From Maribacter sedimenticola (GTDB lineage: Bacteria > Bacteroidota > Bacteroidia > Flavobacteriales > Flavobacteriaceae), in the NCBI RefSeq assembly GCF_900188415.1, contig NZ_FZNV01000010.1, positions 1 to 64,000 of the forward strand: a DNA stretch of 64,000 bases. The letters run 5' to 3'. The position numbers and the translations under genes are program-made. Under the pieces are notes generated by a model, which saw only the letters and a program-made list of their open reading frames with translations, searched no databases and was not told where the DNA came from. Of this stretch, positions 55,880 through 64,000 are shown one piece after another (position 1 is the first letter of the stretch; each line of letters begins with the position of its first letter).

Positions 55880-56524
55880 ATGGTTTTAGACAAAAACACG
55901 GCTAAAAAAACAGCAGAGCTTCTGCTGCAAATTAATGCAATAAAATTGAAACCCGAAAATCCTTTTACATGGGCTTCTGGTTGGAATTCTCCTATCTATT
56001 GCGACAATAGAATTTTACTGTCCTACCCTCTTATAAGAAATTATATTAGGGATGAAATGGCTAAGCAGGTAGAGCAACTCTACGGCAAGCCAGATTGCAT
56101 TGTGGGTGTTGCTACAGGGGCCATAGGAATTGGGGCATTGGTGGCAGACAAGCTTAACCTACCCTTTGTTTATGTAAGGCCCCAACCAAAGTCACATGGC
56201 AGACAAAACCAGATTGAAGGGCATTTGGAGGCCAACCAGTCCGTAGTGGTCATAGAAGACCTTATCAGCACTGGCAAAAGTAGCCTTAATGCCGTTGATG
56301 CTTTGCGTGATCAAAAGGCAAACGTAAAAGGAATGTTGGCAATTTTTACCTATGGTTTTCAAACCGCATTGGATAATTTTAAGGATAAAAATACGGAGCT
56401 GCATACTTTAAGTAGTTATGAGTATCTAATAGAACAAGCATCTGAAACAGGCTATGTAAAAGATGATCAGTTAAAAACATTAATGGAGTGGAGAAAAGAC
56501 CCTTCTAAATGGACAAATAAATAA
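55880..56524 (+). CDS. pyrE: Orotate phosphoribosyltransferase
   Basis: A 214-residue enzyme that makes orotidine 5'-phosphate in pyrimidine synthesis. It shows NPFTWASGWNSPIYCDNR near the start, DCIVGVATGAIGIGALVADKL, YVRPQPKSHGRQNQIEG (flexible loop), and the PRPP motif VVVIEDLISTGKSSLNAV. The start VLDKNTAKKTAELLLQINAIKL matches the family. It starts 7 bp from the Nudix start and is followed 2 bp later by an SRPBCC gene. Confidence 0.95.
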   Translation: MVLDKNTAKKTAELLLQINAIKLKPENPFTWASGWNSPIYCDNRILLSYPLIRNYIRDEMAKQVEQLYGKPDCIVGVATGAIGIGALVADKLNLPFVYVRPQPKSHGRQNQIEGHLEANQSVVVIEDLISTGKSSLNAVDALRDQKANVKGMLAIFTYGFQTALDNFKDKNTELHTLSSYEYLIEQASETGYVKDDQLKTLMEWRKDPSKWTNK

Positions 56525-56526
56525 AT

Positions 56527-56919
56527 ATGTTTATAGAATCGCCAAAGGCAGAAGTTGCTAAAACGCAAGAGGAAACTTATAATTTCTTAAATGACCTGTC
56601 AAATTTTAGACAATTAATGCCAGATAACATTGATAAATTTGAAGTCCTATCAGAAAACCGGTTTCTTTTTGCATTAAAAGGAATGCCGGAAATTGTCCTT
56701 GAAAAAAAAGAGGAATCCCCATATAATAAATTAGTGCTTGGAGCGGCAAGTGATAAACTTCCCTTTACGTTAACTGCGGATATTATAGAACTATCCACTG
56801 AAAAAAGTGAGGTTACCTTAAGTTTTAATGGTGAGTTTAATGCTATGATGGCCATGATGATCAAGACCCCTATCACCAATTTCATTAAAACACTTTCAAC
56901 AAATTTGGCCAAAGTTTAG
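56527..56919 (+). CDS. SRPBCC/START-like domain protein
   Basis: A 130-residue soluble protein with a single START-like helix-grip fold. The N-terminal MFIESPKAEVAKTQEETYNFLNDLSNFRQLMPDNIDKFEVLSE is typical, and the C-terminal long helix covers TNFIKTLSTNLAKV. It is linked to pyrE by a 2-bp gap, a conserved neighbourhood in Flavobacteriia. No function is proven; such proteins often bind a hydrophobic ligand. Its stop overlaps the birA stop (TTAG). Confidence 0.75.
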   Translation: MFIESPKAEVAKTQEETYNFLNDLSNFRQLMPDNIDKFEVLSENRFLFALKGMPEIVLEKKEESPYNKLVLGAASDKLPFTLTADIIELSTEKSEVTLSFNGEFNAMMAMMIKTPITNFIKTLSTNLAKV

Positions 56920-57647
56920 TACTGCTGCTGAACTTCCTTTAACCCAAATTCGCGTAAAGTACCATCATCTAGCTCAACTTTGAGCTTACCACTTTTACTT
57001 ACCCCTGTAATACTTCCGGATACCATATTCTTATCTTGGTCCATAAAATGGCTATGCTCCCCATTTTTAAATAAATTGGATTCATAGGATTTATAGAGCC
57101 TTTCTTCCATGTCAACCATAGGTTTTTTTAAATGCCGGTGTAAATGATCAACCAGAATGCCGAAAATGTTCTCCAAGTTCTGTTCGCTACCAAAAATATT
57201 GATCAAAGAAGAAGCATTTGGGGCATAATTAAAGGCCACTTGGTTCACATTTAGTCCAAAACCAATGATACTCCTTTTTATTTTACTGCCAGCCAGCATA
57301 TTCTCTATTAAAATACCACCAATTTTTGAATTACCTGACAGAATGTCGTTAGGCCATTTTACACTTAAGTTTGGCACTCCCAATGTCTGCAAAGCCTCTA
57401 AAATTGCTAGTGAAACCGAAATACTAAGTACAAACATTTTATCCACAGGAATAGCTAAATCTTTTTTTAAAATACTGATTGCTAGATTTTTACCTTCTTC
57501 AAACTCCCATTTACTATTTAATTGTCCCCTACCTGCCGTTTGATTTTTCGTCATTACAACCGTAAAATCATTTAAATTGGTCTGGGTCGATAATTCTTTC
57601 AAATAAGTATTTGTAGAGGCCGTGGCATCAAGTTTGATTATTTGCAT
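56916..57647 (-). CDS. birA: Biotin--[acetyl-CoA-carboxylase] ligase
   Basis: A 243-residue biotin protein ligase. It shows the KLDATASTNTYLKEL start, the GRGQLNSKWEFEEGKNLAISIL biotin/ATP-binding stretch, SVKWPNDILSGNSKIGGILIE, and a short C-terminal SH3-like domain. There is no N-terminal DNA-binding domain, so it is a monofunctional ligase and not a repressor. It is divergent from rsfS. Confidence 0.93.
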   Translation of the reverse strand: MQIIKLDATASTNTYLKELSTQTNLNDFTVVMTKNQTAGRGQLNSKWEFEEGKNLAISILKKDLAIPVDKMFVLSISVSLAILEALQTLGVPNLSVKWPNDILSGNSKIGGILIENMLAGSKIKRSIIGFGLNVNQVAFNYAPNASSLINIFGSEQNLENIFGILVDHLHRHLKKPMVDMEERLYKSYESNLFKNGEHSHFMDQDKNMVSGSITGVSKSGKLKVELDDGTLREFGLKEVQQQY

Positions 57648-57713
57648 TTGCGGTACATATTGTTATTCTTTAATGTATTGTTAAAAACTAGACCTAAAAG
57701 AACAAAAAAATAA

Positions 57714-57721
57714 TAACTTTG
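57714..57721 (+). promoter_or_regulatory. Possible rsfS-ftsH promoter, -7 element
   Basis: TAACTTTG matches TAnnTTTG, 19 bp before the rsfS start. No TTG lies at a normal distance upstream, so the element is only partly supported. Confidence 0.4.
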
Positions 57722-57740
57722 TAAAAATTAAAATTTTTGA

Positions 57741-58118
57741 ATGCAGGAAAGAAAAGCTAGCGTAGATGAGTTAATTGCATTAATTATACAAGGAGTTGAC
57801 GAAGTAAAAGGACACAATATAAATCTATTGGATTTAAGAGAAATTGAAAATACCGTTTGTGATTACTTCATAATTTGTAACGGTACATCCAATACGCATG
57901 TAAATGCGATCGTAGGATCAATCCAAAAAACAGTAAGCAAAGCAATTCAAGATAAACCTTGGCATGTAGAAGGCGAGGATAATGCCGAGTGGGTACTAAT
58001 GGACTATGTAAACGTCGTAGTTCATGTATTCCAAAAGCAAGTTCGTGAATATTACGATATAGAAGGCCTATGGGGTGACGCAAAGTTCACGGTCATAGAT
58101 AGCAGCGTTAATCAATAA
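57741..58118 (+). CDS. rsfS: Ribosomal silencing factor RsfS
   Basis: A 125-residue protein that binds L14 and blocks joining of ribosomal subunits during starvation. It contains the segment DLREIENTVCDYFIICNGTSNTHVNAI, then KPWHVEGEDNAEWVLMDYVNVVVHVFQKQVREYYDIEGLWGDAK (landmarks WVLMDY and YYDIEGLWGDA). It starts a conserved run with ftsH 9 bp later. Confidence 0.95.
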   Translation: MQERKASVDELIALIIQGVDEVKGHNINLLDLREIENTVCDYFIICNGTSNTHVNAIVGSIQKTVSKAIQDKPWHVEGEDNAEWVLMDYVNVVVHVFQKQVREYYDIEGLWGDAKFTVIDSSVNQ

Positions 58119-58127
58119 AAAATTAAA

Positions 58128-60131
58128 ATGGCAAAAGAAAACAAAACAAATCCAAAAAAACCAAAATTTAGCTCTTGGTGGATTTATGGATTGGTAGCAG
58201 TATTACTTATAGGCTTTCAACTATTTAGTAGTGATGATTTGGCAAGTACCAATAAGACAACTACCTCAGAACTTCAAGAATATTTACGGAACGGGGATGT
58301 CAAGAAAATTCTGATTATCACAAACACCAACCAGGCAAAGGTGTTTTTGACCGATGAGGCAATTGCAAAAGATGTCCATAAGGACGTTAACGAAAAGTCG
58401 TTTTTGCCCACATCTGACAATGTACCCCAATACACGTTAGATTATGGTGATCTTCAAATATTCCAGAATGAAATTACCGATATTAAAAAGGAGAACAATT
58501 TAGATACCATCATAGAATTTGGAAAGGAATCAACGGCCATTATAGATTTCTTACTGTCCTTGTTGCCTTTTGTACTTATCATTGGTATATGGATTTATTT
58601 GATGCGTAGAATGTCCGGCGGTGGCGGTGGAGGCGCAGGAGGTCAAATTTTCAACATTGGAAAATCAAAGGCTAAACTGTTCGATGAAAAGACAGATACA
58701 AGAACATCGTTCAAGGATGTTGCCGGTTTAGAAGGCGCAAAGGAAGAAGTTGAGGAGATTGTTGAGTTCCTAAGAAATCCGGACAAGTATACCTCCTTAG
58801 GTGGTAAAATACCTAAAGGTGCATTATTGGTAGGCCCTCCAGGTACCGGTAAGACATTATTGGCAAAAGCGGTTGCCGGAGAAGCCAAAGTTCCTTTCTT
58901 CTCGTTATCTGGTTCAGATTTCGTAGAAATGTTCGTTGGTGTAGGTGCATCTAGGGTACGTGACCTTTTCAAACAAGCAAAAGATAAATCGCCTGCTATC
59001 ATATTCATTGATGAAATTGATGCCATAGGTAGAGCAAGGGGTAAAAATAACTTCACGGGGTCTAACGATGAGCGTGAAAATACCCTTAATCAGTTATTAA
59101 CGGAAATGGATGGTTTTGGCACCAATACTAACGTAATTGTATTAGCCGCCACCAACCGTGCCGATGTATTGGATAAAGCATTGATGCGTGCCGGTAGATT
59201 TGACCGTCAAATATATGTTGACCTACCAGATATTCGTGAGCGTAAGGAAATTTTTGAAGTTCACCTAAGACCCATTAAAACCTTGGAAACGTTAGATTTG
59301 GACTTTTTGGCTAGACAAACCCCAGGATTTTCTGGAGCGGATATTGCCAATGTTTGTAATGAAGCAGCATTAATTGCAGCAAGAAACGAGAAAAAAGCAG
59401 TTGACAAGCAAGATTTCCTTGATGCGGTAGATAGAATCGTTGGTGGGCTTGAAAAGAAAAATAAGATTATAACTCCAGGAGAAAAAGAAACCATAGCTTA
59501 CCATGAAGCCGGTCATGCCACTACGAGTTGGATGCTGGAACATGCCGCTCCATTGGTCAAGGTAACCATTGTACCAAGAGGCCAATCTTTGGGTGCCGCA
59601 TGGTACTTGCCAGAAGAGCGTTTAATCGTAAGACCTGAGCAAATGTTAGATGAAATGTGTGCTACTATGGGTGGTAGGGCTGCAGAAAAAGTCATCTTTA
59701 ACAAAATATCTACCGGTGCGTTAAGTGATTTGGAAAAGGTAACCAAACAAGCTAGGGCCATGGTTACCATTTACGGACTTAATGACGAAATAGGAAATAT
59801 AACCTATTACGATTCTTCAGGTCAAGACTCTTACGGATTCTCCAAACCATATAGTGAGGACACTGCTAGAAAAATAGACGCTGAAATCTCTAAGATCATA
59901 GAAGAACAATATCAAAGAGCCATAAAAGTCCTAACGGAAAATAAGGATAAACTTACCACTTTGGCAGAAAGATTATTGGAGAAAGAAGTTATCTTTAAGG
60001 AAGATTTGGAAAAAATCTTTGGCAAACGAAATTTCGAAAAAGATATCTTAGCTTTAGAAAACGAAAAAAAACTGAACGAAGAGAAAGATTCTACGGAAAT
60101 AGAAGATCAGGAAATTACAGAGAATAACTAA
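58128..60131 (+). CDS. ftsH: ATP-dependent zinc metalloprotease FtsH
   Basis: A 667-residue membrane-bound AAA+ protease that removes damaged membrane proteins. An N-terminal transmembrane helix, periplasmic segment and second helix come first. The AAA module has the Walker A GPPGTGKT at 236-243 and Walker [10 protein letters not shown]. The zinc protease part has HEAGH at 459-463. A Gly-rich linker ([11 protein letters not shown]) follows the second helix, and the C-terminal tail is acidic and rich in Glu/Lys. It follows rsfS by 9 bp. Confidence 0.97.
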   Translation: MAKENKTNPKKPKFSSWWIYGLVAVLLIGFQLFSSDDLASTNKTTTSELQEYLRNGDVKKILIITNTNQAKVFLTDEAIAKDVHKDVNEKSFLPTSDNVPQYTLDYGDLQIFQNEITDIKKENNLDTIIEFGKESTAIIDFLLSLLPFVLIIGIWIYLMRRMSGGGGGGAGGQIFNIGKSKAKLFDEKTDTRTSFKDVAGLEGAKEEVEEIVEFLRNPDKYTSLGGKIPKGALLVGPPGTGKTLLAKAVAGEAKVPFFSLSGSDFVEMFVGVGASRVRDLFKQAKDKSPAIIFIDEIDAIGRARGKNNFTGSNDERENTLNQLLTEMDGFGTNTNVIVLAATNRADVLDKALMRAGRFDRQIYVDLPDIRERKEIFEVHLRPIKTLETLDLDFLARQTPGFSGADIANVCNEAALIAARNEKKAVDKQDFLDAVDRIVGGLEKKNKIITPGEKETIAYHEAGHATTSWMLEHAAPLVKVTIVPRGQSLGAAWYLPEERLIVRPEQMLDEMCATMGGRAAEKVIFNKISTGALSDLEKVTKQARAMVTIYGLNDEIGNITYYDSSGQDSYGFSKPYSEDTARKIDAEISKIIEEQYQRAIKVLTENKDKLTTLAERLLEKEVIFKEDLEKIFGKRNFEKDILALENEKKLNEEKDSTEIEDQEITENN

Positions 60132-60171
60132 TATTGCATTAATTTAACCGGCAATTGTTATAACAGAATAA

Positions 60172-60783
60172 ATGGGGATTTTAGATATGTTATTTGGTGG
60201 GGGTAAAAAGAAAGTTTCTAAAGAAACTGCTGAAACCCGTGGTGACCATATGCCAGACCTAAACATTCCCGTAGATGAAAAATTTACCATCCATTTTAAA
60301 AAAAATGGTGGTAAATTCATTTACTGTATCAATGATGCCGAAATTTCCAATGCCATACAGAATATTGTAATCGAGAACAATTGGGAAAACGAGCCTTTTT
60401 ATATTTTAAATAAAAGACTTGCCGAAAAATTCTCAAAGGAATCTATTTCCTACACCGATAATCCTAGGGATAGCGAGGTGTTTTTCACTACATGCGAACA
60501 TCTAATCGCCCAAAATGGCAGCATTTTGGTATGCTCCAACCAGTTATTGGAAAAAAAGGTAAATGAACTTCCAAGTAACGTTGTGGTTTTTGCAACCACA
60601 AGTCAATTGGTGGAATCTATAGGCGAAGGTCTAAAAACGATCAAGAAAAAATACGGACAAAAAATACCGGCCAATATTACAACATTAAAACACTTTAAGG
60701 CTACCGCAGAAAATTCAGATGATTTCCTAACCTATGGTAGTAGCACTAAAAATCTTTATCTTTTACTTCTGGAAGATTTATAG
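60172..60783 (+). CDS. LUD-domain (LutC/YkgG-like) protein
   Basis: A 203-residue soluble protein of the LUD family. The N-terminal MGILDMLFGGGKKK is followed by a Rossmann-like core (FFTTCEHLIAQNGSILVCSN, VVFATTSQLVESIGEGLKTIKKKYG, TTLKHFKATAENSDDFLTYGSSTKNLYLLLLED). LutC-type proteins take part in lactate oxidation, but here no LutA/LutB genes are near, so the role is unknown. It sits between ftsH and cdsA, an arrangement common in this family. Confidence 0.72.
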   Translation: MGILDMLFGGGKKKVSKETAETRGDHMPDLNIPVDEKFTIHFKKNGGKFIYCINDAEISNAIQNIVIENNWENEPFYILNKRLAEKFSKESISYTDNPRDSEVFFTTCEHLIAQNGSILVCSNQLLEKKVNELPSNVVVFATTSQLVESIGEGLKTIKKKYGQKIPANITTLKHFKATAENSDDFLTYGSSTKNLYLLLLEDL

Positions 60784-60784
60784 T

Positions 60785-61588
60785 ATGAAGGAAATTTTAC
60801 GAAGGTCATTAACAGGGGCGGTTTATATCATCCTATTGCTATCTGCAGTTTTTCTGAGTTCAGATGCTTTTGATTTTTTGTTCATGACCTTTGGCCTAGC
60901 ATGTCTTTACGAATATAAAAAGCTGGTAGGATTAAAAGGCTATCATATTTTTGCTGCTTATTTGGCTCTTTGGTGGGCGTTTATTTATTTGGTAAAAGAC
61001 CATCAAGTAATCAATATATTAATGGTAATTACAATTGCTGTTGATTTATACCTGCTCTATAATCTATTTTCCAAAAAGGAAATAAAGTATACCAAGTTTT
61101 TAAAATTCATAATTGGCCTGTTCTATATAGGAGGAGGTTGTATTTTTTTAACTATGATTCCTTACAAGAATGATGCTTTTGCAAAATTATTGATTATGGG
61201 AATTTTTATATTAATTTGGGTAAACGATTCCTTTGCCTATCTAGTAGGGAAAAGCATTGGCAGAACTAAATTGTTTCCATCGGTTTCGCCTAAGAAAACG
61301 GTTGAAGGTACGCTGGGCGGACTAATTTTTGCACTTGCCGCAGCGTATTTGATCGCTACACAGGAACAGTTGATAAGTCCTATACAATGGATGATTATGG
61401 CTACGGTAATCGTTGTAGCCGGTAGTATAGGGGATTTAATAGAATCTAAATTTAAAAGAGCGGCAGGAGTTAAGGACAGTGGTGCAATTTTACCCGGTCA
61501 TGGTGGAATGTTAGACCGTTTGGATAGTCTTGTATTTGCTGCACCTTTTGCCTATTTAACGTTAAATATTTTTAGTTATGTTTCATAG
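60785..61588 (+). CDS. cdsA: Phosphatidate cytidylyltransferase
   Basis: A 267-residue membrane enzyme making CDP-diacylglycerol. About eight hydrophobic segments are seen. The family signature near the C-terminus is IGDLIESKFKRAAGVKDSGAILPGHGGMLDRLDSL (landmarks SKFKRAAGVKD and PGHGGMLDRLD). The start at 60785 lies 1 bp after the LUD gene stop; a longer frame from 60734 is merely overlap. It overlaps psd by 11 bp. Confidence 0.94.
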   Translation: MKEILRRSLTGAVYIILLLSAVFLSSDAFDFLFMTFGLACLYEYKKLVGLKGYHIFAAYLALWWAFIYLVKDHQVINILMVITIAVDLYLLYNLFSKKEIKYTKFLKFIIGLFYIGGGCIFLTMIPYKNDAFAKLLIMGIFILIWVNDSFAYLVGKSIGRTKLFPSVSPKKTVEGTLGGLIFALAAAYLIATQEQLISPIQWMIMATVIVVAGSIGDLIESKFKRAAGVKDSGAILPGHGGMLDRLDSLVFAAPFAYLTLNIFSYVS

Positions 61589-62261
61589 AGAGGGACAAAA
61601 AATTATATTGTTTTCTTTTTGCCTGGTTGGTATAAGTGTCATTTTAGCACACTATTTCATAGACATCTCATGGTTAAAACTTACCGTTCAGTTACTTGGA
61701 TTGGTAGCCATGGTTGCTATTTTGCAGTTTTTTAGAAACCCAAAAAGACTTGCCATTAAAAACTTTGATGAAATCCTTTCTCCTGTAGATGGTAAGGTTG
61801 TAGTCATTGAGGAAGTTTTTGAAAAGGAATATTTTAAGGAAAAAAGAAGGCAGGTATCTATTTTTATGTCCCCCACCAATGTACATGTAACCCGTTACCC
61901 CGCAAGTGGCACCATATCTTTCTCCAAGTACCACCCAGGGAAATATCTATTAGCCTGGCACCCAAAGGCCAGCGAGGAAAACGAACGTACGACAGTAGTA
62001 ATTAAAACCCCTAAGTTTGGTGAAATCCTTTACCGCCAAATAGCAGGTGCCATGGCAAGGCGCATTGTAAATTATGCTGAAAAAGGAGAAAGTGTACAAC
62101 AGGGAGACGATTCCGGTTTTATAAAATTTGGTTCTAGGGTAGACTTGTTCTTACCTTTAGATAGTCAAATTAATGTAAAATTGAATCAAAAAGTAAAAGG
62201 AGCGCAAACTTGCATTGCCACTTTTGTTGACCCAAATGAAAAAGAAGAAATCACTTATTGA
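61578..62261 (+). CDS. psd: Phosphatidylserine decarboxylase proenzyme
   Basis: A 227-residue pyruvoyl enzyme converting phosphatidylserine to phosphatidylethanolamine. It has N-terminal hydrophobic anchors (ILFSFCLVGISVILAHYFI). The ILSPVDGKVVVIEE and FMSPTNVHVTRYPASG motifs follow, and the self-cleavage Gly-Ser in FIKFGSRVDLFLP near residue 190 splits it into two chains. This is the short form typical of Bacteroidota. It is translationally coupled to cdsA (11-bp overlap) and to the ACBP gene (26-bp overlap). Confidence 0.93.
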   Translation: MFHREGQKIILFSFCLVGISVILAHYFIDISWLKLTVQLLGLVAMVAILQFFRNPKRLAIKNFDEILSPVDGKVVVIEEVFEKEYFKEKRRQVSIFMSPTNVHVTRYPASGTISFSKYHPGKYLLAWHPKASEENERTTVVIKTPKFGEILYRQIAGAMARRIVNYAEKGESVQQGDDSGFIKFGSRVDLFLPLDSQINVKLNQKVKGAQTCIATFVDPNEKEEITY

Positions 62262-62493
62262 GTTTGAAAAGGCCGTAGCCTATGTCAATAGTTTTACAGA
62301 GCCTATTCCTGCCGATGTTCTTCTAAAGCTATACGCCTACTACAAAATTGCAAATTCCAATTTTGACAACCCTGGCAGCAAAACCCCTTTAATCAATGCA
62401 TTTAAGGCAAATGCACTTTTTCAGGCTAAAAATTTAAGTAAAAAGGAAGCCATGAAATCCTATATAGCCTTAGTGGAGAAAGAGTTGAAATAA
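62236..62493 (+). CDS. Acyl-CoA-binding protein
   Basis: An 85-residue four-helix protein of the ACBP family. It shows FEKAVAYVNSFTEPIPADVLLKLYAYYKIANSNFDNPG (the LYxxYKxA signature) and the C-terminal AMKSYIALVEKELK. It is expected to carry medium/long-chain acyl-CoA, fitting its place after cdsA-psd in lipid synthesis. The start at 62236 overlaps psd by 26 bp in another frame. Earlier ATG at 62215 is less likely. Confidence 0.82.
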   Translation: MKKKKSLIEFEKAVAYVNSFTEPIPADVLLKLYAYYKIANSNFDNPGSKTPLINAFKANALFQAKNLSKKEAMKSYIALVEKELK

Positions 62494-62513
62494 GCCTAAT
62501 ATCATGGCTTATT
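62489..62513. terminator. Short convergent hairpin over both stop codons (ACBP / response regulator)
   Basis: AATAAGCC (62489-62496) pairs with GGCTTATT (62506-62513) around a 9-nt loop. The stem includes the stop codons of both convergent genes. The T-runs are short, so it is a weak or partial terminator. Confidence 0.4.
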
Positions 62514-63198
62514 CCCGCAATATAAACCCTTGGCCATGAATATTATCTATACTCAAACTATCATCCATCTCCAAATATTTACGTAATCGTGTAATAAATA
62601 CGTTCAAGCTTTTCTTGTTAAAGTAGTCGTTTGCACCCCATAATTTTATCAAAATATCCTTATGACTGCACAATTTATTCTTTCTCAGCACCAAATAATG
62701 TAATAGTTCACTTTCTTTGGTGGTCAGGTGAAATATTTCATTCTTAAACATCAATTCTTGATTGATTACATTAAATGTATACCTGCCAATCTTAAAAATG
62801 GTGGCTTTTTCTCCAGCTGTGGTTCCTATGGACATCCTGGACAATAAATTTTCTATTCTAATGACCAGTTCTTCTTCATCAATAGGTTTTTTCAAATAAT
62901 CTACTGCGCCTATATAAAAACCTTTTAATACGTCTACTTTAAGAGAACGTGCGGTCAAAAATAAAAAAGGTAGCTCTGGAAAACGCTCTTTAATTTGTTC
63001 GGCAAGGGTAAAGCCATCCATACCTGGCATGGTAATATCCAATATTGCCAAATCATACTTTACGGTTTCCAAATTTTTAAGTGCACTTTCCCCATTAGTA
63101 AACCAACTTATTTCAAAATTTTTCATCCTAAGGTATTCCGATAATAAATACCCCAGATCTGTACTGTCCTCTACTAAGATTATATTATGTTTATTCAT
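62509..63198 (-). CDS. OmpR-family response regulator
   Basis: A 229-residue regulator. The receiver carries acidic residues Glu10-Asp11, the phosphoacceptor Asp54 in AILDITMPGMDGF and the switch/lysine in YLKKPIDEEEL. A winged-helix DNA-binding domain lies at residues 130-229 (LTTKESELLHYLVLRKNKLCSHKDIL, KSLNVFITRLRKYLE, NIHGQGFIL). It overlaps the kinase gene upstream by 8 bp, so the two are one two-component pair. The target genes are unknown. Confidence 0.93.
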   Translation of the reverse strand: MNKHNIILVEDSTDLGYLLSEYLRMKNFEISWFTNGESALKNLETVKYDLAILDITMPGMDGFTLAEQIKERFPELPFLFLTARSLKVDVLKGFYIGAVDYLKKPIDEEELVIRIENLLSRMSIGTTAGEKATIFKIGRYTFNVINQELMFKNEIFHLTTKESELLHYLVLRKNKLCSHKDILIKLWGANDYFNKKSLNVFITRLRKYLEMDDSLSIDNIHGQGFILRE

Positions 63199-64000
63199 TG
63201 CACAGGGGTATTAAAAGAGATATTTGAGTTCCCTTGCCAACCGCACTTTTCACTTCAACTTTTCCTTTATGTTTTTCCACAATATTCCTAACGTAACTTA
63301 ATCCAAGTCCGTAACCTTTTACCATAGTGCGCTCATTGCCCGTAACCCTATAATACTTTAAAAATATCTTTTTCTGATCATTTAAGGATATTCCTTGACC
63401 GTTATCCGCTATCTCAATGACCAACCAATTATCCTTTTTAAAAGCGTTGAGTTGAATGACCGGGCTTTCCGCATATTTCTTTGCATTGTCCAAGATATTG
63501 TTAATCGCATTTTCTAAATGAAAAACTTCAGTTCTCAATATAAATTCCCCTTCATGTATCTGATAGCTAAAGGTTGCCTTTTCAATGGTCACCAATGTGG
63601 CAAATTCTTTGCACAAATTGAGCAAATAAGGTCTAAAATCAACTTTTTGAAACTTTAAAACCCTCTTTTCGGACTCTAAACTACCTAGCTCCAAAACTTT
63701 GTCAATATGTACAGATAGTCTTTTTACCTGCTGCCTGATCATTTCTAAAATTGGTTTTTGATTTGACAGGGCGGTTTCATCCAAAATTTTAGTGGCCAAA
63801 CCAATTGAAAATACAGGTGTTTTTAATTCATGGGTTAAATTATTAATAAATTCATTGGTCGTGGTAATTACACGCCGTTGCCAATAAAATGTTCGCAACA
63901 CCCAGACTACTGCAATACAAATACCTAAAATGAATAGGATACTCGGTAAGGTAAAACCATTTAACTTGGATAAAAAATACCCGTTCAAGTTCCTAAAATG
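63191..64000 (-). CDS. Sensor histidine kinase, C-terminal part (N-terminus beyond right edge)
   Basis: The frame is open to the right edge (reading H-F-R-N-L-N-G from base 64000), so the sensor half lies outside. Present are one transmembrane helix (LPSILFILGICIAVVWVLRTFY), the phosphorylated His in FINNLTHELKTPVFSIG, the N box NNILDNAKKYA, the G1 box DNGQGI and the G2 box GYGLGLSYV. It is an EnvZ/PhoR-type membrane kinase and the partner of the OmpR regulator that follows. Confidence 0.9.
   Translation of the reverse strand, partial: HFRNLNGYFLSKLNGFTLPSILFILGICIAVVWVLRTFYWQRRVITTTNEFINNLTHELKTPVFSIGLATKILDETALSNQKPILEMIRQQVKRLSVHIDKVLELGSLESEKRVLKFQKVDFRPYLLNLCKEFATLVTIEKATFSYQIHEGEFILRTEVFHLENAINNILDNAKKYAESPVIQLNAFKKDNWLVIEIADNGQGISLNDQKKIFLKYYRVTGNERTMVKGYGLGLSYVRNIVEKHKGKVEVKSAVGKGTQISLLIPLCNE

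Overview
The window is a piece of a Bacteroidota chromosome, almost certainly from a marine member of the Flavobacteriaceae (Maribacter/Zobellia-like; the genus is a guess). The evidence is: AT-rich DNA (roughly 35-40% G+C except at the left edge); the order tRNA-Thr/Tyr/Gly/Thr-tuf-tRNA-Trp-secE-nusG-rplKAJL-rpoBC; promoters of the Bacteroidota type (TTG/TTTG, about 19 nt, TAnnTTTG); type 9 secretion (T9SS)-like C-terminal modules; an almost complete lack of Shine-Dalgarno sites except before rpsU; and families typical of the group (DUF3467, DUF2851, ribosomal protein THX). No rRNA, CRISPR, prophage or insertion sequence was found. It reads as a core-genome region.

Layout. 1-1446: 5' part of a secreted calcium-binding thrombospondin type 3 repeat protein on the minus strand, running off the left edge, with a sharp change in base composition. 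1824-3413: prfC. 3450-16972 (minus): DUF3467, rpoC, rpoB, rplL, rplJ, rplA, rplK, nusG, secE, tRNA-Trp, tuf and four tRNAs, the transcription/translation super-operon. 17075-25367 (minus): hpf, xerC-type recombinase, rpsU, acyl-CoA dehydrogenase, a helix-hairpin-helix protein, an alanine/sodium symporter, a K+ channel, PspC, DUF2851 and a rhodanese. 25506-27205 (plus): a MarR regulator with its operator, a nitroreductase and YceI. 27295-33908 (plus): a complete trpEGDCFBA operon behind a leader peptide with three consecutive Trp codons and an attenuator. 34168-38898: a giant secreted PQQ sugar dehydrogenase/di-haem cytochrome with tandem Big2 and sorting-like modules. 39106-40849: an M20 peptidase and a small protein. 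40920-47512: ppc, a uracil-DNA-glycosylase-like protein, ribosomal protein THX, a lipoprotein, yaaA, an RluD-type synthase and a PASTA protein. 47686-49144: ddl and coaD. 49267-53481: two paralogous PAS histidine kinases and a response regulator. 53537-57647: M14 peptidase, Nudix, pyrE, an SRPBCC protein and birA. 57741-62493: rsfS-ftsH-LUD-cdsA-psd-ACBP. 62509-64000: a two-component pair cut by the right edge.

The most rewarding observations concern regulation and architecture. They are the Trp leader-peptide attenuator, a MarR palindrome lying on the -7 box, the lone strong Shine-Dalgarno site at rpsU, a promoter whose start point lies inside the preceding gene's terminator, divergent pyrE/Nudix genes with only 7 bp between start codons, and three internal repeats of a Big2 plus sorting-like module. 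I did not find a convincing wholly new multi-gene system.
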